Shown in pieces: positions 8,750 through 17,672 of a DNA stretch of 48,863 bases. This stretch comes from Mycobacterium sp. GTDB taxonomy: Bacteria; Actinomycetota; Actinomycetes; Mycobacteriales; Mycobacteriaceae. Position 1 is the first letter of the stretch, and each line of letters opens with the position of its first letter. The stretch is taken from contig NZ_JAFBAT010000075.1 of the NCBI RefSeq assembly GCF_019247615.1, positions 1 to 48,863 of the forward strand. The letters are read 5' to 3'. The notes below the pieces were generated by a model. The model did not search any database. It worked only from the letters and a program-made list of their open reading frames with translations, and was not told the DNA's origin. Made by a program: the position numbers and the translations under genes.

Positions 8750-9921
8750 AAGTCAACCTCGGTTTTGGCGCTCACAATTCGCGCGACTGGGATCGTGTGC
8801 TGGCCAAGGATTTCGGTCACCAGCCCGCAATCCCGGACTGGGAATGCGTGCAGGCCACGCTGGCCATTGCCGATCTGGCCGAACCGCTGGGTTTCGACGG
8901 CATCTGGATGCCGGAGCACTGTGGAACCCCGTACGGCATGACGCCCAACCCGATTCAGACCCTGAGCTATTTCGCCGGGCGTACCGAACGTGTCAGCCTC
9001 GGCACTTTCGTGGTCGTCGCGCCGTGGTGGCATCCGGTCCGGCTCGCGCACCAGATCGCCTACCTCGACATCCTGTCCAACGGCCGATACACGACGATCG
9101 GAATCGGCCGTGGGGTCTCCAAGGGTGAGTTCGAGGCGGTCGGCGTACCCCGCGAGGAAAGCAGGCAGCGATTCAACGAAACCCTTGACATCCTGCAGCT
9201 GGCGCTCTCCGGCGAGAGGTTCTCCTATGAAGGGGAAATCTTCAAGGTCCCCGAGATGTCGCTTCGCCCCGAACCGCAAAGCAAAGACCTCTTTTCTCGC
9301 ATTTACAGCTCCTCGTCGACGGCCGAGTCCCTGGAGATCCTGGCGCGGCGCGGCATGGTTCCGCTGTTCGTGGGCAACAAGCCGATCGGGGACGCCGGAC
9401 GGGAAGTGCAGAAGGTCAACACGTTCCGCAAGGAGGAAGGCCTGCCGCCCTGCCAGCCGAAGAACGTGATGTTCATGTACTGCACGACGGAGGACCCGGC
9501 CAGAACGGAGGAGTGGATCTGGACCGCCAACCGCGACGTCACCGTACACTACGGATTCGCCGACGCGTCGAACTTCAAGGGCGTCAAGGGTTATGAGGCC
9601 TACGCAGCCCGGGAGGCCACCGCGACGGCGGTGCTCGCCTCGTCGGTGACTGGTGAAGCTCAGGGCGGCCCGTCCAAGACGCCGGGCTACCACGCCTCCA
9701 ACCTGTTGATCGGCACGCCCGAGGAGATTTTCAGTCGGATCAAGGCTGCGCAGGAGGCCTGCTCCTTCTGCGAGCTGACGATCGTCCCGCAGTTCGGCAC
9801 CATGCCGTACCCCGAGGCGATCGCCAGCACGGAGCTGTTCGCGAAGGAGGTATTGCCCGCGGTGCAGCAGATGCCGGCGCCGCTGCATCGCGCGGCGCTC
9901 CCGGAAAACGCGCTGGCATGA
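8746..9921 (+). CDS. LLM class flavin-dependent oxidoreductase (luciferase-like)
   Basis: ATGA overlap with upstream stop; MKVNLGFGAHNSRDWD..., GFDGIWMPEHCGTPYG, GRYTTIGIGRGVSKGEFEAVGV. Confidence 0.87.
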   Translation: MKVNLGFGAHNSRDWDRVLAKDFGHQPAIPDWECVQATLAIADLAEPLGFDGIWMPEHCGTPYGMTPNPIQTLSYFAGRTERVSLGTFVVVAPWWHPVRLAHQIAYLDILSNGRYTTIGIGRGVSKGEFEAVGVPREESRQRFNETLDILQLALSGERFSYEGEIFKVPEMSLRPEPQSKDLFSRIYSSSSTAESLEILARRGMVPLFVGNKPIGDAGREVQKVNTFRKEEGLPPCQPKNVMFMYCTTEDPARTEEWIWTANRDVTVHYGFADASNFKGVKGYEAYAAREATATAVLASSVTGEAQGGPSKTPGYHASNLLIGTPEEIFSRIKAAQEACSFCELTIVPQFGTMPYPEAIASTELFAKEVLPAVQQMPAPLHRAALPENALA

Positions 9922-11771
9922 CCGACCCAAACTGTCCACCCACTCAAACGCCCGACGACATCGATTTCGAGGCGCTGCGAGAAAGGTATCGCCGCGAACG
10001 CGAAAAGAGGTTACGCCCAGAGGGTTCCAAGCAGTACGTCGAACTCGTCGATGACTTCGCGGGTTACTACGAAACGGATCCGCACTCGCCGCCGTCGCTG
10101 CGCGACCCCATCTCGGAGGATATCGACGTCGCGGTAATCGGTGGCGGCTTCGGCGGCCTGCTCTGTGGGGCATACCTGAAAAAGGCAGGGGTCGAGGACG
10201 TGCGGATCATCGAGCTCGGCGGTGACTTCGGCGGGGTCTGGTACTGGAACCGCTACCCCGGCCTGCAATGCGACAACGAGTCATACTGCTACATACCGCT
10301 TCTCGAAGAGCTGAACTTCATGCCGTCGAAGAAGTTCGCCGACGGCATCGAGATCTACGAACATTGCCGGCGCATCGGAAAGCACTACGGCCTCTATGAT
10401 TCCGCGATCTTCTCCACCCAGGTCCGCGACTTGCGCTGGGACGAGGACGTCAGGCGGTGGCGGATCGGCACGAATCGCGGCGACGAGATCCGCGCGCGTT
10501 TCGTGGTGATGGCCTCGGGTCCCTTCCATCGGCCGAAACTTCCGGGCATTTCCGGCATCAAGGACTATCGGGGCCACAGCTTTCACTCGTCCCGCTGGGA
10601 CTACGGATACACCGGCGGCGACAGCAACGGGGGGATGGACAAGCTTGCCGACAAGCGGGTCGCGGTGGTGGGGACGGGCGCGACCGCTGTCCAGATCATT
10701 CCGTACCTTGGCCGAGACGCCAAGCATCTCTATGTCTTTCAGCGCACGCCGTCATCGGTCGGTGCGCGGAACAATGCCCCGACCGATCCGCAGTGGGCGG
10801 AATCGCTGCGACCGGGCTGGCAGAAGGAGCGGCAACGCAACTTTCATGCCTGGACGTTCGAGGGGATGGCACTGGGCCAGCCCGATTACGTCTGCGACTT
10901 CTGGACCGAACTCGGCCGCAATACCGCGGCGCGGGTGATGGCGCTGGAGGATCCCGCGGCGATGACGGCCGAGCAGTTCATGGCCATTCGGGAGGAAGAG
11001 GACTTTCGGGTCATGGAGCGCCTGCGCCGCCGGGTGGAAAACATCGTGGAGGACGCCGACACCGCGGAGGCGCTCAAGCCCTACTACCGGTTCCTGTGCA
11101 AACGACCGTGCACCAACGACGAATATCTACAGACCTTCAACCGCCCGAATGTGACGCTGGTCGACGTGTCTGCGGCAAAGGGCGTCGAGCGGGCGACGGC
11201 AAGGGGCCTCGTTGCCAATGGCGTTGAGTACGAGGTCGACTGCATCATCTATGCGAGCGGATTCGAGATCACGACGGAAATCAGCCGCCGGTATTCGATC
11301 GACGCGATCAAGGGTCGCGAAGGTCTTTCGCTCTTCGACTACTGGCATGATGGATACCAGACATTCCACGGGATGACCAGCCGCGGTTTCCCTAACCAGT
11401 TCTTCACCGGGTTCACCCAGGTGGGTATCTCGGCGAACATCGCCGCGAACTACGAACTGCAGGGCGAGCACATCGCCTACATCATCTCCGAGGCCCTGGC
11501 CCGCGGCGCGGTGACCGTCGAGCCCACCCAAGAGGCGCAGGACGAATGGTGCCACACCATCCGGAGAACCGCGATCGACACCAGCCAGTTCGACGCGCAA
11601 TGCACGCCCGGCTACTACAACAACGAAGGCGGCGGCGCCGGTGTCGAGGAGGGCGAGGGCATCCGCTCGCATCTGGGCGAACCGTACGGACCGGGCTTTT
11701 ATGCGTTCGGCGAGTTATTGGCCCAGTGGCGCGACGACGGCAAGCTTGCGGGCCTGGTTCTCGAATCGTGA
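9918..11771 (+). CDS. Flavin-containing Baeyer-Villiger-type monooxygenase
   Basis: VIGGGFGGLLCGAYL, GGDFGGVWYWNRYPGLQCD, BVMO-like fingerprint YRGHSFHSSRWDY, second Rossmann VVGTGATAVQ. Confidence 0.88.
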   Translation: MTDPNCPPTQTPDDIDFEALRERYRREREKRLRPEGSKQYVELVDDFAGYYETDPHSPPSLRDPISEDIDVAVIGGGFGGLLCGAYLKKAGVEDVRIIELGGDFGGVWYWNRYPGLQCDNESYCYIPLLEELNFMPSKKFADGIEIYEHCRRIGKHYGLYDSAIFSTQVRDLRWDEDVRRWRIGTNRGDEIRARFVVMASGPFHRPKLPGISGIKDYRGHSFHSSRWDYGYTGGDSNGGMDKLADKRVAVVGTGATAVQIIPYLGRDAKHLYVFQRTPSSVGARNNAPTDPQWAESLRPGWQKERQRNFHAWTFEGMALGQPDYVCDFWTELGRNTAARVMALEDPAAMTAEQFMAIREEEDFRVMERLRRRVENIVEDADTAEALKPYYRFLCKRPCTNDEYLQTFNRPNVTLVDVSAAKGVERATARGLVANGVEYEVDCIIYASGFEITTEISRRYSIDAIKGREGLSLFDYWHDGYQTFHGMTSRGFPNQFFTGFTQVGISANIAANYELQGEHIAYIISEALARGAVTVEPTQEAQDEWCHTIRRTAIDTSQFDAQCTPGYYNNEGGGAGVEEGEGIRSHLGEPYGPGFYAFGELLAQWRDDGKLAGLVLES

Positions 11772-12706
11772 TGGGTGAACTACGATTCGACGACCGTGTG
11801 GCGGTCGTCACCGGCGCGGGGCGGGGGCTGGGGCGAGCCTACGCGCTGCTGTTGGCATCCCGGGGCGCCCGCGTGGTCATCAACGACACCGGTGGCGTGC
11901 TGAGCGGTGACGGCACGGATGCCGGTCCCGCAGAACAGTTGGTGGCCGAGATCAGGGCGGCGGGCGGCGACGCGGTGGCGTGCCTCGAGTCGGTCGCGAC
12001 ACCCGAGGGTGGTCAGGCAATCATCGGTGCGGCGCTGGACCGCTACGGCCGCATCGATATCCTCATCCACAACGCCGGCAACGTGCGCCGAGGATCGTTG
12101 AAGGACATGAGCTATGACGATTTCGATGCCGTCATCGATGTCCACCTGCGCGGCGCCTTCCACGTGGTTCGTCCCGCGTTCCCGCTCATGTGCGAGGCGC
12201 AGTACGGCCGCATCGTGTTGACCTCGTCGATCGGCGGCCTGTACGGAAACCATGGCATCGCAAACTATGCGGCCGCCAAGGCGGGCCTCATGGGGCTGTC
12301 CAACGTCGTCGCCCTTGAAGGCGCGGCGGACGGTGTGCTGTGCAACGTCATCGTTCCGTCGGCGGTGACGAGAATGGCTGAGGGGCTCGATATTTCGGCA
12401 TATCCGCCGATGGGAACCGAACTGGTGGCGCCCGTGGTGGGCCTGCTTTCGCATGAAAGCTGCCCGGTGACCGGCGAGATGCTGGTCGCCATCGCCGGCC
12501 GGGTGGCCCGGGCGGTGGTCGCCGAAACAGCGGGAGTGCACCGCCCGTCCTGGTCCATCGAAGACGTTTTCTCACAGCTCGATACCATCCGTTATCCGGC
12601 CGCGCCGCTGGTCTTTCCCGTCGTACCTAGTGGTCATGCCGACCACATCCGTTACAGTTTCGAGGTCGCCGCAAGGATCGGACGGGAAGAGGCGCACCAT
12701 GGTTAG
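11771..12706 (+). CDS. SDR family oxidoreductase (multifunctional-enzyme-type/HSD17B4-like SDR)
   Basis: VAVVTGAGRGLGRAYALLLASRGARVVINDTGG, HNAGN, YAAAKAGLMG; TGATG overlap with upstream gene. Confidence 0.87.
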   Translation: MGELRFDDRVAVVTGAGRGLGRAYALLLASRGARVVINDTGGVLSGDGTDAGPAEQLVAEIRAAGGDAVACLESVATPEGGQAIIGAALDRYGRIDILIHNAGNVRRGSLKDMSYDDFDAVIDVHLRGAFHVVRPAFPLMCEAQYGRIVLTSSIGGLYGNHGIANYAAAKAGLMGLSNVVALEGAADGVLCNVIVPSAVTRMAEGLDISAYPPMGTELVAPVVGLLSHESCPVTGEMLVAIAGRVARAVVAETAGVHRPSWSIEDVFSQLDTIRYPAAPLVFPVVPSGHADHIRYSFEVAARIGREEAHHG

Positions 12707-13883
12707 CTCGGGCCCCCTGGCGGGGGTGCGCGTCGTCGACCTGACCGCGATGGTGATGGGACCCTATTGCACCCAGATCATGGCCGACATGGGTGCCGAC
12801 GTCATCAAGGTCGAGCCCCCGCAGGGCGACGACACCCGGTACATCTCGGTCGGGCCGGCGCGCGGCATGGGTGGCGTCTTCGTCAACGTCAACCGCGGCA
12901 AGCGCGGTATCACGATCGACCTGCGGTCCGATTTCGGTAAGTCGGTGCTGCGTGCGCTGATCGAACGCGCCGACGTCTTCATTCACTCCATGCGGGCGAA
13001 GGCGGTTGCGCGGCTCGGATTCGGCTATGACGAGGTCGCGGCGATCAATCCCGCCATCGTCTACACCAACTGCTACGGGTACAGCCGGCGCGGACCCAAC
13101 GGGGATCTGCCCGCCTATGACGACACCATCCAGGCGGCGTGCGGGCTGCCGTTCGTTCAGGAGCAGTTGACCGGCGAGCCGCATTACGTGGGCACGATAT
13201 TGGCCGACAAGGTCGCCGCCCTCACGGCGCTCTACGCCACGGTCATGGCGCTCTTCCACCGTGAGCGCACCGGCGAAGGCCAAGAGGTGGAAGTCGGGAT
13301 GTTCGAGACGATGGCGTCGTTCATGTTGGTCGAGCACGCCAACGGCGCGATCTTCGATCCGCCGTTGGGTCCCGCTGTCTATCCGCGTACGGTGGCGCCC
13401 AACCGTCGGCCGTACCGCACCAGCGATGGTTATGTCGCGGCGTTGATCTACAACGACAAGCATTGGGCGGCGTTCATCGACGCCGTGCGCCCCGACTGGG
13501 CCAGCGACCTGTACGCCACGCTCGAGCTGCGCGCGGGTCAGATCGACGCCGTGTACGCCCTGCTGGCCGAGACGCTGTCGCAGCGAACGACGCGGGAGTG
13601 GCTCGACCTGTTCCACGACCTGGAGATCCCCGCCTCCCCCCTGTCCAGTCCGGCGGCGTTGTTCGACGACAATCATCTCGGCGCCGTCGGTTTTTTCGAG
13701 ACGGTGGACACGCCGCACGGTCCGGTGCGGTTCCCCGGTGTGCCGACCTGGTTTTCGCGAACGCCGGGCAGCGTCGCCGGGCCCGCCCCGGAGCTGGGCG
13801 CCGACACCGAAGACGTGCTCGAAGAACTCGGATTGGGGCTCCCCACCGCGAAAGCCACCGCCAAACCGGCGGCATCCGGATAG
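12699..13883 (+). CDS. CaiB/BaiF CoA-transferase family protein
   Basis: LAGVRVVDLTAMVMGPYCTQIMADMGADVIKVEPPQGDDTR; NVNRGKRGITIDLRS; overlaps upstream gene by 8 nt. Confidence 0.9.
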   Translation: MVSSGPLAGVRVVDLTAMVMGPYCTQIMADMGADVIKVEPPQGDDTRYISVGPARGMGGVFVNVNRGKRGITIDLRSDFGKSVLRALIERADVFIHSMRAKAVARLGFGYDEVAAINPAIVYTNCYGYSRRGPNGDLPAYDDTIQAACGLPFVQEQLTGEPHYVGTILADKVAALTALYATVMALFHRERTGEGQEVEVGMFETMASFMLVEHANGAIFDPPLGPAVYPRTVAPNRRPYRTSDGYVAALIYNDKHWAAFIDAVRPDWASDLYATLELRAGQIDAVYALLAETLSQRTTREWLDLFHDLEIPASPLSSPAALFDDNHLGAVGFFETVDTPHGPVRFPGVPTWFSRTPGSVAGPAPELGADTEDVLEELGLGLPTAKATAKPAASG

Positions 13884-13956
13884 GGCAAGTCCGACACCGC
13901 AGAAGCCAAGAGCGCCTTCGCGTGTCTTCGCCGCGATCGGCTGCGTCGCCTCTAAG

Positions 13957-13971
13957 CTTGCTTCGAGCAAG
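13957..13971 (+). terminator. Short perfect hairpin CTTGCT-TCG-AGCAAG about 74 bp after the catabolic operon
   Basis: 6-bp perfect stem, 3-nt loop; no U-tract, so weak support. Confidence 0.25.
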
Positions 13972-14111
13972 AGGAGGGGCAACGACGTATCGGCAGCAAC
14001 CACGGCGCCGGGCGACCTGCTGGTCAGGGCGCGCTGGCAGCGAGCACTGAGCCGGGCGGGGCACACCCCGCACCGGCGCGTTCTGGTTCGCGGCCGCGTT
14101 GGGTTGCTCCC

Positions 14112-16121
14112 GTGCGCCGGGTCGGGCGGCTGGCGATCTGGGATAAACCAGAGCGGCGCAGCGGCATTCCCGCGCTGGACGGGCTTCGCGCGGTAGCGGT
14201 TGCGCTCGTCCTCGTCGGGCACGGTGGGATCCCGGGTATGGTCGGTGGGTTCATCGGCGTGGATGTCTTCTTCGTTCTCAGCGGCTTCCTGATCACCTCG
14301 CTGCTGCTGGACGAGTTGGGACGCACCGGTCGGATTGAGCTGACCGGCTTCTGGATTCGGCGGGCACGACGGTTGCTCCCGGCGTTGGTGTTGATGGTGC
14401 TCACCGTGGGAGCGGCGCGTGAACTGCTGCCGTCGCAGGCTCTCACCGGGCTGCGCAACGACGCGATCGCGGCGTTCCTGTGGGTGGCGAATTGGCGGTT
14501 CGTGGCACAAAAGACCGACTATTTCACCCGGGGCGCTCCGCCCTCACCGCTCCAGCACACCTGGTCGCTCGGGGTCGAGGAACAGTACTACATTGTGTGG
14601 CCGGTCCTGTTGATCGCGGTGACCCTGATACTGGCCGCGCGGGCCAGGCGCTACTTCAGGCGAGCCACGGTGGGCGGCGTACGGTTTGCCATCTTCGTGA
14701 TCGCCACCGTGGGCGCGCTGACGTCCGCGGCGGCCGCCGCCCTCCTTGCCTCCGACACCACACGCGACCGGATATATTTCGGCACCGACACCCGCGCGCA
14801 GGCGTTGTTGACCGGTGCCGCGGCCGCGGCCCTGCTGGTCAGAGATTGGCCGTCGCTCAACCGCGGCTGGTGCCTGATCGGCACCCGTTGGGGACGGCGG
14901 GTGGCCCGCTTGCTGCCGCTGGTCGGCGTGGCCGGGTTGGCGGCGGCGACGCACTACGCGACGGGCAGAGCGGACGAGTTCCGCCATGGTTTGCTGTTCG
15001 GCGTCGCGATCGCTGCCGTCCTCGTGATCGCTCCCGTGGCGCTGGAGCAGCGCGGAGCGATCGCCCGGCTCCTCGCGCTGCCTCCTCTGGTGTGGCTCGG
15101 CACCATCTCGTACGGCGTCTATCTGTGGCACTGGCCAATCTTCTTGGCGCTCAACGGCGAGCGCACCGGATGGTCGGGTTCGCCATTGTTCGCGGCGCGG
15201 TGCGCCGCGACGGTGGCGGCGGCCGCCGCTTCATGGTGGCTGATCGAACAGCCCATCCGGCGCTGGCGGCCGGCCCGGGTGCCGCTACTCCCGCTCGCGG
15301 CGGCCACCGTGGCCAGCGCCGCCGCGGTGACGTTGCTGGTGGTTCCGGTGGGCACCGGGCCCGGCTTGCGCGAGTCCGGCCTGCCCCCCGGAGTATCGGC
15401 GGTCGCCGCGGTGTCGCCATCGCCACCGGGTGGAAGCCGCCCAGGTCCGGTAGGGCCGCGAGATCCCAATCGGCCGTTCACCGTTTCGGTCTTCGGCGAT
15501 TCCATCGGGTGGACCTGGATGCATTACCTACCGCCCACACCGGGATTCTCGTTCGTCGACCACACGGTCATCGGCTGCAGCCTCGTGCGGGGAACACCAT
15601 ATCGGTATATCGGTCAAACGCTCGAGCAGAGACCGGAGTGCGATGGCTGGCCGATCAGGTGGTCGGCGCAGCTCGGCCAGGACCAGCCGGACGTCGCACT
15701 GTTGATCATCGGCCGTTGGGAGACGGTTGACCGCGTCAATGAGGGCCAGTGGACCCATATCGGCGATCCGACGTTCGACGCATATCTCAGCGGGGAACTG
15801 CAGCGGGCCCTGAATATACTGGGCGCGAGCGGTATTCGCGTCATGGTGGCGACGGTCCCCTACAGCCGCGGCGGCGAAAAGCCCGACGGCCGCCTGTACC
15901 CGGAGGATCAACCGGATCGGGTCAATCTCTGGAATGCCATGCTGCGCAAAACGGTTGCTCTGCACCAGAATGTACAAATTCTCGACCTGAACAAGAAGCT
16001 ATGTCCCGATGGCGTTTACACCGCAAAAGTCGACGGGATCAAGGTGCGCAGCGACGGCGTGCATCTCACCCCGGAGGGGGTGAAGTGGCTGACGCCGTGG
16101 TTGGAGGAGTCGCTCAGGTAG
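14112..16121 (+). CDS. Membrane acyltransferase (acyltransferase-3/OafA-like) fused to a C-terminal SGNH domain (Rv0111-like)
   Basis: IPALDGLRAVAVALVLVGHGG, FFVLSGFLITSLL, QHTWSLGVEEQYYIVWP; C-terminal SVFGDSIGW and SDGVHLTPEGVKW. Confidence 0.88.
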   Translation: MRRVGRLAIWDKPERRSGIPALDGLRAVAVALVLVGHGGIPGMVGGFIGVDVFFVLSGFLITSLLLDELGRTGRIELTGFWIRRARRLLPALVLMVLTVGAARELLPSQALTGLRNDAIAAFLWVANWRFVAQKTDYFTRGAPPSPLQHTWSLGVEEQYYIVWPVLLIAVTLILAARARRYFRRATVGGVRFAIFVIATVGALTSAAAAALLASDTTRDRIYFGTDTRAQALLTGAAAAALLVRDWPSLNRGWCLIGTRWGRRVARLLPLVGVAGLAAATHYATGRADEFRHGLLFGVAIAAVLVIAPVALEQRGAIARLLALPPLVWLGTISYGVYLWHWPIFLALNGERTGWSGSPLFAARCAATVAAAAASWWLIEQPIRRWRPARVPLLPLAAATVASAAAVTLLVVPVGTGPGLRESGLPPGVSAVAAVSPSPPGGSRPGPVGPRDPNRPFTVSVFGDSIGWTWMHYLPPTPGFSFVDHTVIGCSLVRGTPYRYIGQTLEQRPECDGWPIRWSAQLGQDQPDVALLIIGRWETVDRVNEGQWTHIGDPTFDAYLSGELQRALNILGASGIRVMVATVPYSRGGEKPDGRLYPEDQPDRVNLWNAMLRKTVALHQNVQILDLNKKLCPDGVYTAKVDGIKVRSDGVHLTPEGVKWLTPWLEESLR

Positions 16122-16130
16122 CTCACCAGC

Positions 16131-16790
16131 TCAGTCGCCCACGCGGCAGCTGACTTCCATGCTGTCGCTGGCCCGCACGGCGAAGTTGAAGCTCACGTAG
16201 CCGTTCCCGGGATCGCGCACCCGGTCGAGGTAGGGCCGGGTGTCGGCGGCGTTGGCATTATCGGCGACCACCAATGCGCCGGTCGACAGCCGCGGTTCGA
16301 GGAGCTCGATCACCGGAAGATACAGATCCTTCCAACCGTCGAGCAGAACGAACTCGATGGGCCCACCGACATCGGCGAGTGTGGACAGCGCATCTCCCTC
16401 GAGAATGGTGATCAGGTCGTCCAAACCGGTCTCGGCGAACGTCTGCCGGGCGGCGGCGATTTTGCCGGCGTTGAGCTCGGTGGTCACCACACGGCCGGTC
16501 CCGTTGTCGCGCACCGCGGATGCCAGATGGATGGCGGAAATGCCGAAAGACATGCCGAATTCGATCACCGTCGTCGGCCGGATCGCCCGCACCAGGGCAT
16601 ACAGCAGCCGGCCGGCCTCCGCCGTCACCGGGATGTAGAACTCGCTCATCGCGTCGGCGCGCTCCTGCGCGGTCATCGGCCGACCGAATTCGCCGTGCCT
16701 CGCGCGCAACAGCGACATTTGCGCCTTCGCTTCGGCGTACATCCGGTCGAGCGCGGCGGCGACCCTGGGGTCGCGAAGAGTGCTGGCCAT
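16131..16790 (-). CDS. Class I SAM-dependent O-methyltransferase
   Basis: TVIEFGMSFGISAIHLASAV, GRVVTTELNAGKIAAAR, FVLLDGWKDLYLPVIELLEPRL. Confidence 0.85.
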   Translation of the reverse strand: MASTLRDPRVAAALDRMYAEAKAQMSLLRARHGEFGRPMTAQERADAMSEFYIPVTAEAGRLLYALVRAIRPTTVIEFGMSFGISAIHLASAVRDNGTGRVVTTELNAGKIAAARQTFAETGLDDLITILEGDALSTLADVGGPIEFVLLDGWKDLYLPVIELLEPRLSTGALVVADNANAADTRPYLDRVRDPGNGYVSFNFAVRASDSMEVSCRVGD

Positions 16791-16904
16791 GTCCTCGAGA
16801 GTAGGCAGGCAAGCGCCGCGAAACGCAAATTCGCTCTTGGTTACGAAAAGCTTAATTGAAGGTTGCGAAAAGGTTTGACGGCCCTTGGGTCACGCAGGCA
16901 AAAT

Positions 16905-17115
16905 GGATGAGCAAGCACCTCGGTAGGTGAGGCGTCTGCACGGATAGAGGCCACTGACCCCGAACGTCGAGAGACGCCCCGGTTCAGGACAGCTCTTCCC
17001 GGGTCCAAGGGTTGAGCCCAAGTGGCTTCTGGACGCGGTTCCGGATACGCCGTGCAGTGCCGAAGCTCCGGCGAGAGGGGTGTGCGACCGGCGCGTTCGG
17101 CGTCGGTCAGTGGCG
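16905..17115 (+). ncRNA. M-box (ykoK leader) magnesium riboswitch-like element
   Basis: Conserved-core-like GGTAGGTGAGGCGTCTGCACGGATAGAGGCCACTGACCCCGAACGTCGAGAGACGCC ... ATACGCCGTGCAGTGCCGAAGCTCCGGCGAGAGG; followed by a hairpin and a metal transporter. Confidence 0.82.
17086..17108 (+). terminator. Candidate expression-platform hairpin downstream of the M-box
   Basis: GACCGGCGC-GTTCG-GCGTCGGTC: 9-bp stem with one G-U pair, followed by a T-enriched stretch CTCTTTCGTT a few nt on. Confidence 0.4.
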
Positions 17116-17348
17116 CCTCTTTCGTTCAGGTGGATGTCATGACACCCGCGTGTGTCCCGGCCGTGAGGAGGTGAGGGCGAGATGAGCAAGACCAGTCCGG
17201 GCGATAGTCGGTATCCAAAATCATCTCGTCCCGATCCGGATGTCGAGTTCTTCCCCACGTGCGTTGAATCCGTTGCGCGTGCGCGCAGTTGACGCAGTGG
17301 CGTGGAAACGAGACGAGTCGGTCGGGCCCTCCGGCAAGGAGAAGATCA

Positions 17349-17554
17349 TGGCATTTGTCATTTCACGGCGACTCACCGGCCAACGAACCCGCTCCATGCT
17401 GCGTGCCGGCCGCCTATGGGCCGACAAGCTGCACCTGCGGAGCACGCTGACTCCGCAGGAGCGGGCGAATCTTTATGTCTCGCGGATGCCGATCGCGGTG
17501 GTCACCGCCTCGCTGGGCGGCCACCCCTCGGACAGCACGCGCAGCCGGCAGTGA
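17349..17554 (+). CDS. Small basic protein (about 68 aa) encoded in the M-box transcript (cf. Rv1535, the small gene downstream of the Mtb M-box)
   Basis: MAFVISRRLTGQRTRSMLRAGRLWADKLHLRSTLTPQERANLYVSRMPIAVVTASLGGHPSDSTRSRQ; AAGGAGAAG RBS just before ATG. Confidence 0.6.
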
Positions 17555-17672
17555 TTCCCTCCCATGGCTCAGCGGCGGGCGCCGGTGCGGGGCCCGCCGC
17601 TGAGCGAGCATTCCTCGCGGACGCAGGCCGCCGGTTTCCCCAGCTCGAAGTCGTTGAGCGGGCGACGATTCG

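Noticed and set aside
8686-10173. 495-aa minus-strand ORF opposite the LLM oxidoreductase
   Set aside because: Shadow ORF antisense to a motif-rich CDS; no family signature.
13957-13971. Strong intrinsic terminator after the catabolic operon
   Set aside because: Only a 6-bp stem and no U-tract; kept as a low-confidence feature and not promoted to a finding.
12627-14510. 627-aa minus-strand ORF opposite the CaiB/BaiF and acyltransferase genes
   Set aside because: Spans two unrelated, well-supported plus-strand genes; composition is typical of antisense frames in high-GC DNA.
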